From: Paenibacillus sabuli
GTDB lineage: Bacteria; Bacillota; Bacilli; Paenibacillales; Paenibacillaceae
NCBI RefSeq assembly: GCF_014705605.1
Contig: NZ_JACXIZ010000007.1
Span: 1 to 64,000, forward strand
DNA length: 64,000 nt
Direction: 5' to 3'
Every line of letters begins with the position of its first letter. Position 1 is the first letter of the stretch. Below, one piece after another: positions 49,167 to 58,132 of the stretch. The position numbers and the translations under genes are program-made. A model generated the notes under the pieces. It was not told the DNA's origin. It worked only from the letters and a program-made list of their open reading frames with translations, and made no database searches.

Positions 49167-50821
49167 TTCGTATGCTCCTTTCGTTCCTCCAGCCGCAGCA
49201 CGAGCAGGACGGACAGCAGACTGACCGCGATCAGCAGCACCGCCGGTGTCGCAGCCTCGTAGATGCGCTCATCGATCGCATATTGATACGTGCGCGTCGC
49301 AAGCGTCGTGAAATTGAACGGGCGCAGCAGCAGCGTCAGCGGCAGCTCCTTGACGATCTCGATAAAGGCGAGCGCAGCCGCGGTCACCAGCGAGCCGCGC
49401 AGCAGAGGCAGCTCGACGCGGACGAAGGCCGCAAGCGGACGGAGCCCGAGCGTCCGGGCTGCCTCCGCATAGCCATGCGGAATGCGCGTGTAGCCAGACT
49501 CCAGCGCATTGTACCCGATCGCCAGGAAGCGCACCATATAGCCGAAGAGCAGCATGCCGAGCGAGAGGCTGATCACAAGTGCGTCCTCGCCTCTGCCGAG
49601 CCGGGCATACCACGGCGCGAGCAAGCGGTCGAGGCCGATGCACACAGCCAGCACGCCGATCGCGACGATGGCGCCGGGCACTGCATAGCCCGATGCCGCC
49701 GACCGCGACAGCAGGGCGCCGGCTGTGCCAGGGAGCAGACGCACGCTGCGAGCGATGAGCAGCGCGAGCGCCAGGATCGGCAGCGTAGCGAGCGCCGCGC
49801 CGGTCAGGCTATTCAGCAGCAGCTCTCCGAAGTCGGCGCGCCACACCTTGGCGTAGCTGCGCGCCGCCCAGTATACGAGCTGGCCGAACGGCAGCAGGAA
49901 GCCGGCCGTCAGCACAAGCGCGCACAGCGCAGTCGCTCCCCAGGCGGCGGCGCCGCGCAGCCGCATCGGCGACAGTGGCCGCGCGCCGGATGCTGCATGA
50001 TACCTGCGGCGCGCGCGCAGCGCCCGCTCGGCGACGATGAGCCCCACTACGATGAGCAACAGCCACGCTGCGAGCCGAATGGCGGCGTCCACGTCATACA
50101 TGCCGAACCAGGTCTGAAAGATGGCCGTGGAGAGCGTCTGCACGCCAAAAAAGCTTGCTACGCCATAGTCGCTGAGCACCTCGAATACGACAAGCATCCC
50201 GCCGGCCGCGATTGCAGGCCGCCCCAGCGGCAGCACCGTTCTCGCCAAGAGCCGCCAGCCGCTATGGCCCAGCAGTCTCGCATTCTCGATATAGGCCGCG
50301 CTCTGTCGTTGCAGGAACGCCTTCGTCAGCAAAAAAACGTAAGGAAACAAAAAGAGCGTCAGCGTAAACGCCGCTCCCCGCAAGGACATCACATCAATCA
50401 GCCCGGGCGGCAGTTGAATACCCAGGTGGTTGCGCAGACCGGCGCGGATGAAACCGGTATAACTCGTCATCGTGCTGTACGTGAAGGCACCGATGTAGGG
50501 CGGAATCGCGAGCGGCAGCACGAGCGCCCAGCGGAATAGACGCGCCAGCGGGAAGGCATAGGCGGACGTGAGCCAAGCCACCCCGACACCGAGCAAGACC
50601 GCCGGCAGCGTGGTGAGAGCGACCAATTGCACCGTTCCGGCAATGTAATCCGTCAGCAGATAATTCCGTACGCTCTCCCAGCGCTCGGGTAGCGGACGCA
50701 ATAGAGCGATCAGCACGTAGAGAAGGGGCAGCAGCACTGCCGCCCCCCCTAGTACGCTCGCCGCAAGCCAGCCAACCGAGTGTCTGGCCGCCGGCGACAG
50801 CCATTTCAGCAATCGCATCAT
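49163..50821 (-). CDS. Iron(III) ABC importer permease (FbpB-like, two-domain)
   Basis: A 552-residue permease made of two fused six-helix halves, as in FbpB/SfuB/FutB. The first EAA-like loop is YIENARLLGHSGWRLLARTV and the second GYAEAARTLGLRPLAAFVRV. LPLAIPPYIGAFTYSTM and VKELPLTLLLRPFNFTTLAT are family blocks. ATG 50821 (or 50818) lies only six bases after the binding-protein stop, so translation is probably coupled. Confidence 0.92.
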   Translation of the reverse strand: MMRLLKWLSPAARHSVGWLAASVLGGAAVLLPLLYVLIALLRPLPERWESVRNYLLTDYIAGTVQLVALTTLPAVLLGVGVAWLTSAYAFPLARLFRWALVLPLAIPPYIGAFTYSTMTSYTGFIRAGLRNHLGIQLPPGLIDVMSLRGAAFTLTLFLFPYVFLLTKAFLQRQSAAYIENARLLGHSGWRLLARTVLPLGRPAIAAGGMLVVFEVLSDYGVASFFGVQTLSTAIFQTWFGMYDVDAAIRLAAWLLLIVVGLIVAERALRARRRYHAASGARPLSPMRLRGAAAWGATALCALVLTAGFLLPFGQLVYWAARSYAKVWRADFGELLLNSLTGAALATLPILALALLIARSVRLLPGTAGALLSRSAASGYAVPGAIVAIGVLAVCIGLDRLLAPWYARLGRGEDALVISLSLGMLLFGYMVRFLAIGYNALESGYTRIPHGYAEAARTLGLRPLAAFVRVELPLLRGSLVTAAALAFIEIVKELPLTLLLRPFNFTTLATRTYQYAIDERIYEAATPAVLLIAVSLLSVLLVLRLEERKEHTK

Positions 50822-50827
50822 CCGATT

Positions 50828-52003
50828 CTACTTCCAGCCGACCTTGTTGGCAATCTCCACCGCAGTCGGATTGTGCTCGCCGTAGACCGCGAAGTCGAGA
50901 CCCTGGTGAGCGAACTCTCCCCAGCCGGTCAACAGCTCGGGCATCTCCGCATCCGAATTGACCGGGAATTCAAAGTTCGCCGCCGAGAACCTCCCCTGCG
51001 CTGCCGGCGCGGTCAAAAATTCGATCAGCCGAATCGCTTGCTCCTGGTTCGGGCTATACTTGACCAGCCCGACGCCGCTGAGATTGAGATGTGTACCTGT
51101 CGTCTCCTGGTTCGGGAAGAAGACCCCTACCTGCTCCGCAACCTTGACCTCCTCGGAGTCCTCCGACACCGACATCCGGCCGACATAATACGTGTTCATA
51201 ATCGCGACATCGCCCTCGCCGGCGACGATCGCCTTGGCCTGATCGCGGTCGCCGCCCTCGGGATCGCGAGCCAGATTGGCCGCGATACCGGCCGCCCACC
51301 GCTCAGTCGCCTCTACCCCGTTCAATGCGATGAGCGATGCGAGCAACGACTGGTTGTACAGATTCGTCGAGGAGCGCACGAGCAGGCGGCCCTGCCACTT
51401 GTCCGTCGCCAGGTCCTCGTAGGTAGACAGCTCCGCCGGATCGACGCGATCTTTGGCATAGACAATGACCCTGGCTCTGGTAGACAGGCCGACCCAATGA
51501 TCGTCCGTATCGCGCAGATCGGCCGGTACCTGGGCATCTACCGTCTCCGACAGGATCGGCTGCAGCAGCTCGCGCGTCTTGGCCGTATTCAGGATGCCCC
51601 CGTCCACCGTGATGAACAGATCCGCTGGCGAACTGGAGCCCTCGCGCGCAATACGTTCGATCAGCTCAGGCGCTGCTCCCTCTATAATATTGACTTCAAT
51701 ACCGGTCTCCTCTGTGAAGGTCGCGTATAATTCTGCGTCGACATCATAGTGGCGGGCGCTGTACACATTGACCTCACCGCCGAGCTGCCCGTCGTCCGCC
51801 GCTTGTCCCTCGTTGTCCGCGGCGCTCGTCTCTTGTCCCTCTGCCTCGTCCGCTCCGCCGCTGTTCGCCGCTTGTCCGTTCGCCGCAGGGATCGATCCGC
51901 CGTCGGCTCCCTCGTTGGCATTGTTGCCTCCGCCGCATGCGGCCAGCAGCAACACGAGTACCACCATGGCTGCCGCCAATCCGATCCCCTTAATTCTCAT
52001 CAT
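50828..52003 (-). CDS. Iron(III)-binding lipoprotein 1 (FbpA/FutA-like)
   Basis: A 391-residue binding protein. Signal and lipobox: AAAMVVLVLLLAACGGG, then a Gly/Asn/Ala/Glu-rich linker. The mature part begins EVNVYSARHYDVDAELYATF, the FutA/FbpA iron-binding start, with PADLFITVDGGILNTAKTRE, STRARVIVYAKDRVDPAELS and GDVAIMNTYYVGRMSVSEDS. The YY pair is the usual tyrosine iron ligand. ATG 52003 (next ATG 52000) follows GGTGAGA. It is first in the fbpA-fbpB-fbpC operon, behind a Fur-box-like site about 100 bp upstream. Confidence 0.93.
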   Translation of the reverse strand: MMRIKGIGLAAAMVVLVLLLAACGGGNNANEGADGGSIPAANGQAANSGGADEAEGQETSAADNEGQAADDGQLGGEVNVYSARHYDVDAELYATFTEETGIEVNIIEGAAPELIERIAREGSSSPADLFITVDGGILNTAKTRELLQPILSETVDAQVPADLRDTDDHWVGLSTRARVIVYAKDRVDPAELSTYEDLATDKWQGRLLVRSSTNLYNQSLLASLIALNGVEATERWAAGIAANLARDPEGGDRDQAKAIVAGEGDVAIMNTYYVGRMSVSEDSEEVKVAEQVGVFFPNQETTGTHLNLSGVGLVKYSPNQEQAIRLIEFLTAPAAQGRFSAANFEFPVNSDAEMPELLTGWGEFAHQGLDFAVYGEHNPTAVEIANKVGWK

Positions 52004-52105
52004 TCTCACCGTATCCCCCTCAAGTCCTCCGCACCGAAGCGCATGAATTGCCGCCCTTGCCACATTGCCGAGTAGCGCTACGGGGCCCTCGCAGCCTCCC
52101 GACAA

Positions 52106-52143
52106 TGATAATCATTATTAATCAGGCGTCTTGGATCATTATA
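52106..52143 (-). promoter_or_regulatory. Fur box and -10 of the iron ABC operon
   Basis: TGATAAT-C-ATTATTA (52106-52120) matches the 7-1-7 Fur consensus TGATAAT-N-ATTATCA at all but one position. A minus-strand TATAAT (52138-52143) places the start near 52131, just ahead of the box, so bound Fur would block transcription. The -35 is poor. Confidence 0.8.
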
Positions 52144-52209
52144 GCTTACGAAGATGAGAGGCATCTGTGAAAATAAATGAAAACTCCGCCAATTGCGTTG
52201 CGGTTCCCG

Positions 52210-53265
52210 CTAGGGCCAATCCGCACGCGCGAACAGCTCCGCCGCCAGCTGGCGATAGCGGCTCAGCGCACGGGCATCGAATGGCTGCGCATCGAATTCG
52301 CCCCACTCCGCCAGCAGCTCCGGGAGCTCGGCCTCCGGATGCACCGGGTATTCCATACTGCCGCCGCTCAGTTGCGCCTGCGCCTCCGGCGCGGTCAGGA
52401 ACTCCAGCAGCCGGATTGCGCCCTCCGCATTCGGCGCGTCCCGCACCAGCCCCGCCCCGCTGATATTCACATGGGTGCCGCCGCTGTCCTGATCGGGAAA
52501 GACGATGCCCAGCAGGGCCGCCGCCCGAGCTTCCTCGGAATCGCCGGATGCGAGCATCTGCCCCAGATAATACGTATTCATGATCGCGACATCGCCCTCG
52601 CCGCGATAGACGGCGAGCGCCTGCGAGCGGTCTCCGCCCTCCGGCGGACGCGCCAGATTGCTCGCCACGCCCTCGGCCCAGGCGGCGGCGCGATCGGCGC
52701 CTTGCCCGGCAATGAACGATGCGAGCAATGACTCATTGTACAGACTCGTGGACGAGCGAGCCAGCACCTTGCCCCGCCATCGCGGATCGGCCAGGTCGGC
52801 GTATCCGGCAATCGCGCCCTCCTCCACGCGATCGGCTGCATAGACAATGATGCGGGCGCGCGTCGTCAATCCGATCCAGCCGCTATCCGCATCCCGCAGC
52901 CGCCCGGGCACCTGGCGCTCGAGCAGCGGCGAGTCGATCGGCTGCAGCACCCCGGCCTCGCCGGCATCGACGAGTACGCCGCCGTCGACGGCGATGAGCA
53001 GATCCGCCCCGGCCGCAGCTCCCTCCTCGCGCAGCCGGGCGATCAATTCCTCCGCCGTCCCCTTCGTCTCCACGACGCGCAGGCCGCTCTCCCGTTCGAA
53101 CGCATCATACAGCTCGCGGTCAATACCGTAGTGTCTGGCGCTGAATACATGCACGACCTGCTGCCGCGCGTCGCTCGGCGCACCGCCGCCTGCCGCGCAC
53201 CCTGCCGCCAGCATGGCGGTCAGCAGCAGTGCGAGCGCGGCAGAAGTATAGCTAGTCTTGCCCAT
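52210..53265 (-). CDS. Iron(III)-binding lipoprotein 2 (FutA-like)
   Basis: A 351-residue paralogue of the neighbouring binding protein. Lipobox MLAAGCAAG; the mature part starts QVVHVFSARHYGIDRELYDA and has ADLLIAVDGGVLVDAGEAGV, TTRARIIVYAADRVEEGAIA and GDVAIMNTYYLGQMLASGDS with the same tyrosine pair. It lacks the long acidic linker of its paralogue. ATG 53265 lies 14 bp inside the histidine kinase gene, so it belongs to the two-component operon, not to the permease operon. No permease is encoded with it. It may share the FbpBC importer or present iron to the kinase. The upstream ATG 53274 is too close to the AGGAGGAGG site. Confidence 0.9.
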   Translation of the reverse strand: MGKTSYTSAALALLLTAMLAAGCAAGGGAPSDARQQVVHVFSARHYGIDRELYDAFERESGLRVVETKGTAEELIARLREEGAAAGADLLIAVDGGVLVDAGEAGVLQPIDSPLLERQVPGRLRDADSGWIGLTTRARIIVYAADRVEEGAIAGYADLADPRWRGKVLARSSTSLYNESLLASFIAGQGADRAAAWAEGVASNLARPPEGGDRSQALAVYRGEGDVAIMNTYYLGQMLASGDSEEARAAALLGIVFPDQDSGGTHVNISGAGLVRDAPNAEGAIRLLEFLTAPEAQAQLSGGSMEYPVHPEAELPELLAEWGEFDAQPFDARALSRYRQLAAELFARADWP

Positions 53266-54805
53266 GCTCCCCATTCCTCCTCCTTGGATGCGACGGTCGC
53301 CCCACGCGCTCCGCCTCCGCTTGACATGCCCTGCGCATGCCCGACGCCGGATCATCCCCGGCCATGCGATCCGTGCGTACGGGCAAGCCAAGCGACACTG
53401 TCGTCCCGATGCCCTCGCGGCTCGTGATCGCCACGCGTCCGCCCGCGCTCTCGACGAGCCTCCTGGCAATCGCCAACCCCAGCCCATTGCCGCCTAATCG
53501 CCGGCTCCTCGCCTTGTCCACCCGGTAGAAGCGATCCCACACATAAGGCAGGTCCGCCGCCGGTATGCCGAGGCCCCTGTCGGCGACATGCAGCCAGGCA
53601 AGCCCGTCGCCGCGCTCAGCGCGCTCTGCGCGGACGGCGATCTGCGGCGTGCCGGGCGAATACTTCACGGCATTGTCCAGCACGATCAGCAGCATCTGCT
53701 CCAGATGCCCCTCGCCCACGGCCAATTCCGTCTCGCTCCAGGCCTCCAGCTCCGCCTCCGGCTCGGCCTGCGGATGCGCCGCGACGAAGCGTCGCAGCAC
53801 GGCCGCCGCCGCACGCTTCGCCTGTGGCGTGTGCGCCGCCTCGGGCCGCTCCGCCTCCTGTTCGGCCCTCGCCAGCTGCAGCAGCTCGTCTACAAGCCGC
53901 TGCAGCCGTGCGACTTCCTCCACAGCGATGCTCAGCGACTCCTCCAGGATCTCCGGGTCTTCCCGACCCCAGCGCCGCAGCAGCCCCAGGTGCCCGCTCA
54001 GAATCGCCAGCGGCGTTCGCAGCTCATGCGAAGCATCCTCTACGAACTGACGCTGCTGCACGAAGCCGCGCTCGACCTCGTCCATCATGCCGTTGAACAG
54101 CTTCGTCAGCGCGGTCAGCTCGTCGTTGCGGCGAGCGACCGGCATACGCTCGCGCAGCCCCTTGCGCGCAACATCGCGAATCGTGTCCGCCATCCCCTGC
54201 AGGGGCGCCAGCAGCCTCCAGGCCAGCAGCCGGCCGCCGAGCGCACTGAGCAGCACCGCTCCAAGTCCGAACCAGAGCGTCAGATGGAGAATCGCCGCAT
54301 TCAGATGAGCGTAATCCTCCATCCGGCGTACGATCTCCACCGTACCCGAATCGTCGAAGATCGTAAGCGGACTGCGCATGACGAGCAGTTGGCCGCTCTC
54401 CACCTCCAGCTCGGACAGCGCGATCGGACGCGGCTCCAGCGCCACCTCCGGCTCCAGCCGACTCACCTCGGCAACGACGACGCGGCTGTCGTTGTCCACG
54501 AGGCGGATCAGTTGCCCCGGTTCGTTGTAGCGCTGCAGCAGCGTGCGGATCGCGGGGGCATCGCGCGCCTCGAAGCGCAGCTCCTTCTCCAGCAGACCAT
54601 TGAGCACCTCGTTCATCTGCCCGCGCATCGCCGCCTTCTCCTGCGCGAGCGTGTACCGTTCGACAAAGACGTACTGGACAAAGGTGTACACCGCAAACAG
54701 CGCCAGCAGGATCGCCGCCGCTCCCAGCGTCAGCTTCCACTTGATCGGCAACCCGCCGCTGCGCTGTGCGCCCCCGTCCCGCATGTCTGCCATTGCCCGC
54801 CTCAT
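53252..54805 (-). CDS. OmpR-system sensor histidine kinase next to iron genes
   Basis: A 517-residue membrane kinase. Helix one WKLTLGAAAILLALFAVYTF and helix two near 185-210 flank a ~130-residue extracellular sensor. A HAMP domain follows. The phosphoacceptor His is in QFVEDASHELRTPLAILSGH. The ATPase domain has LLIVLDNAVKYSPG, DRGLGIPAADLPYVWDRFYR and GGNGLGLAIARRLVESAGGR. ATG 54805 overlaps the response-regulator stop as ATGA. The stop lies inside the second iron-binding protein gene. The context suggests it senses extracellular iron or the iron-loaded binding protein. Confidence 0.92.
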   Translation of the reverse strand: MRRAMADMRDGGAQRSGGLPIKWKLTLGAAAILLALFAVYTFVQYVFVERYTLAQEKAAMRGQMNEVLNGLLEKELRFEARDAPAIRTLLQRYNEPGQLIRLVDNDSRVVVAEVSRLEPEVALEPRPIALSELEVESGQLLVMRSPLTIFDDSGTVEIVRRMEDYAHLNAAILHLTLWFGLGAVLLSALGGRLLAWRLLAPLQGMADTIRDVARKGLRERMPVARRNDELTALTKLFNGMMDEVERGFVQQRQFVEDASHELRTPLAILSGHLGLLRRWGREDPEILEESLSIAVEEVARLQRLVDELLQLARAEQEAERPEAAHTPQAKRAAAAVLRRFVAAHPQAEPEAELEAWSETELAVGEGHLEQMLLIVLDNAVKYSPGTPQIAVRAERAERGDGLAWLHVADRGLGIPAADLPYVWDRFYRVDKARSRRLGGNGLGLAIARRLVESAGGRVAITSREGIGTTVSLGLPVRTDRMAGDDPASGMRRACQAEAERVGRPSHPRRRNGEHGQD

Positions 54806-55479
54806 GTCCGCAGCACGTAGCCGATGCCGCGCAGCGTACGGATCAGGCTCGGCTCGCCGGGCGTATCCAGCTTGTTGCGCAGATAGCGTACATAGACATC
54901 GACCACATTGGTATCGACGACCGCTTCTACGCCCCATACGGCATCCAGCAGCTCCTCCCGCGTCCAGACCCTGCTGCCGTGCCGCATGAATGCCGCCAAC
55001 AGCTCGAATTCGCGGCGGGTCAGCGCAATATCGCGTCCTCCCTTGCGAACGCTGCGGCTGTCCAGTCGCATGTGCAGATCGCCGCGGACGAGTTCCCGCT
55101 CTGCATCGTCCCACTCCTCGCCACGGCGGAAAATGACGCGCATGCGCGCCAGCAGCTCCTCCATTGCGAACGGCTTGGGCAAATAATCGTCGGCGCCCTC
55201 GTCCAGCCCTCTCACGCGGTCGGACACGCTGTCGCGCGCCGTCAGCATGATGATCGGCACACGCTTCAGCCTCCGCAGGCGTCGGCACACGGTGAGGCCG
55301 TCCAGCCCCGGCAGCATCAGATCGAGCAGGATCAGGTCCCATTCGCCCGCTGCCGCCATATGCAGCCCGGTCTCTCCGTCGAGCGCTACCCCCGCCTCGA
55401 AGGCGGCGTGCCGCAGCTCCAGCTCCACGAACCGCGCCATATGCATTTCATCTTCAATAATCAATATTCGCTTGTTCAC
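54802..55479 (-). CDS. OmpR-type response regulator next to iron genes
   Basis: A 225-residue winged-helix regulator. The receiver has KRILIIEDEMHMARFVELEL, the phosphoacceptor Asp in LILLDLMLPGLDGL, Thr in IIMLTARDSVSDRV and Lys in DDYLPKPFAMEELL. The DNA-binding part has ALTRREFELLAAFMRHGSRV, VDTNVVDVYVRYLRNKLDTP and IRTLRGIGYVLRT. GTG 55479 is preferred with GGGAGAG upstream, because the predicted transcription start (near 55510) would leave an ATG at 55509 without a leader. First gene of the regulator-kinase-binding-protein operon. Confidence 0.92.
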   Translation of the reverse strand: MNKRILIIEDEMHMARFVELELRHAAFEAGVALDGETGLHMAAAGEWDLILLDLMLPGLDGLTVCRRLRRLKRVPIIMLTARDSVSDRVRGLDEGADDYLPKPFAMEELLARMRVIFRRGEEWDDAERELVRGDLHMRLDSRSVRKGGRDIALTRREFELLAAFMRHGSRVWTREELLDAVWGVEAVVDTNVVDVYVRYLRNKLDTPGEPSLIRTLRGIGYVLRT

Positions 55480-55516
55480 GGCACTCTCCCAATCTCCAGT
55501 GTGGGCCATGCTCCCG

Positions 55517-55554
55517 ATTATACTCGATTTCGAGCTAATTGAGAATACTTATCA
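55517..55554 (-). promoter_or_regulatory. Fur-regulated promoter of the two-component/iron operon
   Basis: Minus-strand -35 TTCTCA (55540-55545) and -10 TATAAT (55517-55522) with a 17-base spacer. A Fur-like dyad TGATAAG-T-ATTCTCA (55554-55540) matches the 7-1-7 consensus at 12 of 14 positions and covers the -35, so iron-loaded Fur would repress the operon. Confidence 0.8.
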
Positions 55555-55565
55555 CTATTGATGCG

Positions 55566-55655
55566 ACCGCCAAGCGCCCGTGGCGTCCGTGAGAGCCGCG
55601 CATGCGCCCCATTGATGCGCTAAGCGCCGCTTGATGTCCATTACAGCTGCCGCCA
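55566..55655. repeat. Two 50-bp intergenic repeat units
   Basis: GCCAAGCG at 55569 and GCTAAGCG at 55619 begin two copies, exactly 50 bp apart, of the pattern GCTAAGCGyCGCTkGTGTCCrTTAsAGC. The second is better conserved (GTCCATTACAGC). The same pair occurs at 59433 and 59483. Function unknown. Confidence 0.75.
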
Positions 55656-55773
55656 GACAACTGGGGCGTCCGGCACATGCGCCATGTATCTCGGATCATT
55701 GGCGATGCAATTGGACCAATTCCCTTGCTATACGTGACAACTGACAAGCAAAGGTTTTTTCCCATGTAAAAGA
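55656..55773. other. Intergenic stretch without a supported gene
   Basis: Between the repeat units and the GH4 terminator. AT content is moderately raised; no promoter or ORF was convincing. Confidence 0.35.
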
Positions 55774-55789
55774 CCGGGCAACAGCCCGG
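55774..55789 (-). terminator. Terminator of the GH4 gene
   Basis: CCGGGC-TGTT-GCCCGG on the minus strand followed by TCTTTT, about 95 bp after the GH4 stop codon. Stem 6 bp, loop 4 bases. Confidence 0.75.
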
Positions 55790-55882
55790 CCTCGCTTTTC
55801 TATCCAGTTCTATTCAGTTCTATCCGGTTGCCTTCTGCGGCGCTCTGTCTACCCATGAATGTCGTAGACAGCTACTCGCTCC

Positions 55883-57256
55883 TCACGCCTGCTGCGCCGC
55901 AAAAAATTGCGGCAAATACGCGCGTCCCGCCTCCAGCAGCTCGTCCGCCAGCTCGCGGGCGCGGTCCTTGTCCTGGACGAGCGGCGAGATGTGCATCGCC
56001 TGGTACACCGCCTCGCGATTGCCGGTGAGCGCGGCCTCCACGGCCAGCTCCTGCTCGCCGACGATGGAGAGCATCGAGCCGAACGCCACCAGCGGCACGT
56101 CGCCGCTCATGACCGGGTCCACGCCGCCGCGTCCGGCGACCGCCCACGTCTCGACCGCGGCGCCTAGCGGCAGATTGGCGACCTGCCCGGCGTTGGGCAT
56201 CGTCACCATGACCCGCTCCGCCCGGCCGGTCTGAAGCGCCTCGCAGATCGCGGAGAGCCCCTCGTGCGACAGCTTCATCTCCGGCAGCGGCTGCTCGCCC
56301 GCGAGCACCTGCTCGACGCTGCGCTTGCGGTCGTCGATCAGCACCTGCCGCCGCGGCAGCACGCCCTTGCGGCGGATATGATACTTCTGCATCGCCTCCG
56401 GATGGTTGCAGTAGTAAGGCAGATTCTCGGCGACATGATTGGACGAGCCGACCGGGAAGTAGCCGAGCTGCTCGTACAGCGCGAAGTTGAGGTAGTACTC
56501 CTTGTTCGTCTTCATCTCCAGCGCTTCCTTGATGATATCGTCGGTCGTATTGGTCACCAGCGCCATATGCTTGTCGCGGTGGTAGGCCTCATAGCCCGCC
56601 AGCGTCAACCGATCCGCGACCGGCTTGCCCTGACAGGTAATGTCCTTGAGCCATGTATAGTGGTTCACGCCGACGCTGACCGCGTCGATGTCTTCGTACC
56701 GGGCATCGAGATACTTGGCCAGCATGGCCATCGTGCCGGCATAATTGTGACACAGGCCGACGACGCGGATCGAGGTCCTCCTGGCCACCGCTCGGGTCAG
56801 CTGCGACAGCGGATTGGTGACGTGGACCATCCAGGCGTCCGGACAATGGCGCTCCATCTGCCGCGCGATATCGACCAGCACCGGGACATTGCGCAGCGTA
56901 CGGGCGATGCCGCCCGGTCCGACCGTGTCGCCCACCGTATGATAGATCCCGTACTTCTCGGGAATGTGGTAATCGTCGTGCATCGCCTGCAGGCCGCCCG
57001 TCGAGATCGAGACGCAGACGACATCGGCGCCGCGCAGCGCATCGGTCAGACTGTCCGCCGTCACCGTCCAGCCCGCGCCGAGCCGCTCGTTCATCAATGC
57101 GCAGTACCGGCGCATTTGCTCTGCCGCCGCGGCGTTGAGATCGACCAGCGACAGATGCCCGCCGGCCAGCCCCTCGCGCAGCATCAGGTCTCCGGCCAGC
57201 GTCGGCGTCCAGGTGTAGCTCCCTCCGCCTATCAAGACCACTTTCATAGGTGCCAT
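55883..57256 (-). CDS. GH4-family glycosidase (NAD+/metal dependent)
   Basis: A 457-residue cytoplasmic glycosidase. The NAD fold opens MKVVLIGGGSYTWTPTLAGD with the G-G-G-S-x-x-W/F-x-P motif. VCVSISTGGLQAMHDDYHIP and HTVGDTVGPGGIARTLRNVP follow. The metal Cys lies in RVVGLCHNYAGT and the metal His in VGVNHYTWLKDI. Family 4 enzymes cleave alpha- or beta-glycosides by an oxidation-elimination route using NAD+ and a divalent metal. The CHN/GVNHYTWL combination fits the alpha-galacturonidase/alpha-glucosidase side (LplD, MelA) better than phospho-glucosidases, but this is an inference. ATG 57256 follows GAGAGGAG. It appears monocistronic. Confidence 0.88.
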   Translation of the reverse strand: MAPMKVVLIGGGSYTWTPTLAGDLMLREGLAGGHLSLVDLNAAAAEQMRRYCALMNERLGAGWTVTADSLTDALRGADVVCVSISTGGLQAMHDDYHIPEKYGIYHTVGDTVGPGGIARTLRNVPVLVDIARQMERHCPDAWMVHVTNPLSQLTRAVARRTSIRVVGLCHNYAGTMAMLAKYLDARYEDIDAVSVGVNHYTWLKDITCQGKPVADRLTLAGYEAYHRDKHMALVTNTTDDIIKEALEMKTNKEYYLNFALYEQLGYFPVGSSNHVAENLPYYCNHPEAMQKYHIRRKGVLPRRQVLIDDRKRSVEQVLAGEQPLPEMKLSHEGLSAICEALQTGRAERVMVTMPNAGQVANLPLGAAVETWAVAGRGGVDPVMSGDVPLVAFGSMLSIVGEQELAVEAALTGNREAVYQAMHISPLVQDKDRARELADELLEAGRAYLPQFFAAQQA

Positions 57257-57419
57257 CGCACTCCTCTCGCGTATTCGCTTACATTTTATTTGAATTTGGC
57301 GCATCTTCCATACGTACCCTTGTCCCTCAGGATATGCGCGCGCCTTGGTCCTATTATTGGGGGAGACCGGTCAAGAAGCCATGGGCGAGAGTATCGGATG
57401 GATGGCAGATGGTACGATA

Positions 57420-57962
57420 CTACCCACTCCCGAATACCGCCTCGACCTCCGCCTCGAGCAGCTCCAGCAGCGGGAAGCGGGAGGCGTACTTGAGGCTTTC
57501 AACCAGTCCCGTGTAGTACCACTTCTGTTGGTCGTAGCCGCGCTTGAAGCGGTCCCATACCCGGTCCTGCAGCGTCTCCATCTCCCGCCTCACCGAGCGC
57601 AGGTTATGCAGCTTGTCCGCGCAGGCGAGCAGGCGCAGGTCGAGATCGGCGCTTCGCAGGAAGTCCAGCGTATGCTGCTTTCGATCCTCCCAGGAGGCGC
57701 CTTTGTCCGGCTCCGAGGCCCCCTTCACCAGCCGCAGCACCTCCGACCCGAAGCGGCGCAGCAGGTCATCCTCCGTCGTCTCCGTGTCCTCCAGCGTATC
57801 GTGCAGCAGGCCTGCGAGCACGACCTCTTCCTTGCAGCCCGCCTGCAACAGGATCATGGCGACGCCATACGGATGACTGATATACGGGGTGTCGGTTCCC
57901 TTTCGGAGCTGGCCCTTGTGGGCCCTGGCTGCGAATTCAATGCCTTCGTCAAGTTGTCGCAT
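57420..57962 (-). CDS. HD-domain phosphohydrolase (SpoT-hydrolase/MESH1-like)
   Basis: A 180-residue single-domain hydrolase. The metal residues are in YISHPYGVAMILL (first His), AGLLHDTLEDTE (the HD pair and the ED motif) and LLACADKLHNLRSV (last Asp, with the following KLHNLR). The H..HDxxED..D pattern and small size match RelA/SpoT-type hydrolase domains and MESH1. Such proteins may remove pyrophosphate from (p)ppGpp or act on another nucleotide; no synthetase domain is present. AGGAGG lies ten bases before ATG 57962. Monocistronic, divergent from the lipoprotein gene. Confidence 0.85.
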   Translation of the reverse strand: MRQLDEGIEFAARAHKGQLRKGTDTPYISHPYGVAMILLQAGCKEEVVLAGLLHDTLEDTETTEDDLLRRFGSEVLRLVKGASEPDKGASWEDRKQHTLDFLRSADLDLRLLACADKLHNLRSVRREMETLQDRVWDRFKRGYDQQKWYYTGLVESLKYASRFPLLELLEAEVEAVFGSG

Positions 57963-58040
57963 GCGATCGTGCCTCCTCTGGTTTCTTCAGCTTTCTTGAT
58001 GCCACTGCATGGCATCCAGTTGCTTCTTCCTTCGAACAAA

Positions 58041-58069
58041 GCGACAACCGCTAACATTACTGGTAAAAT
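58041..58069 (+). promoter_or_regulatory. Promoter of the orphan lipoprotein gene
   Basis: GCGACA (58041-58046) and TAAAAT (58064-58069) with a 17-base spacer. Immediately after, ATAGTACAGrTACsTrCAC is repeated with a 20-bp period (58075 and 58095), a possible operator around the start point. Confidence 0.5.
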
Positions 58070-58132
58070 ATACGATAGTACAGGTACGTGCACAATAGTA
58101 CAGATACCTACACGATGTAGGAGGGATAGCTC

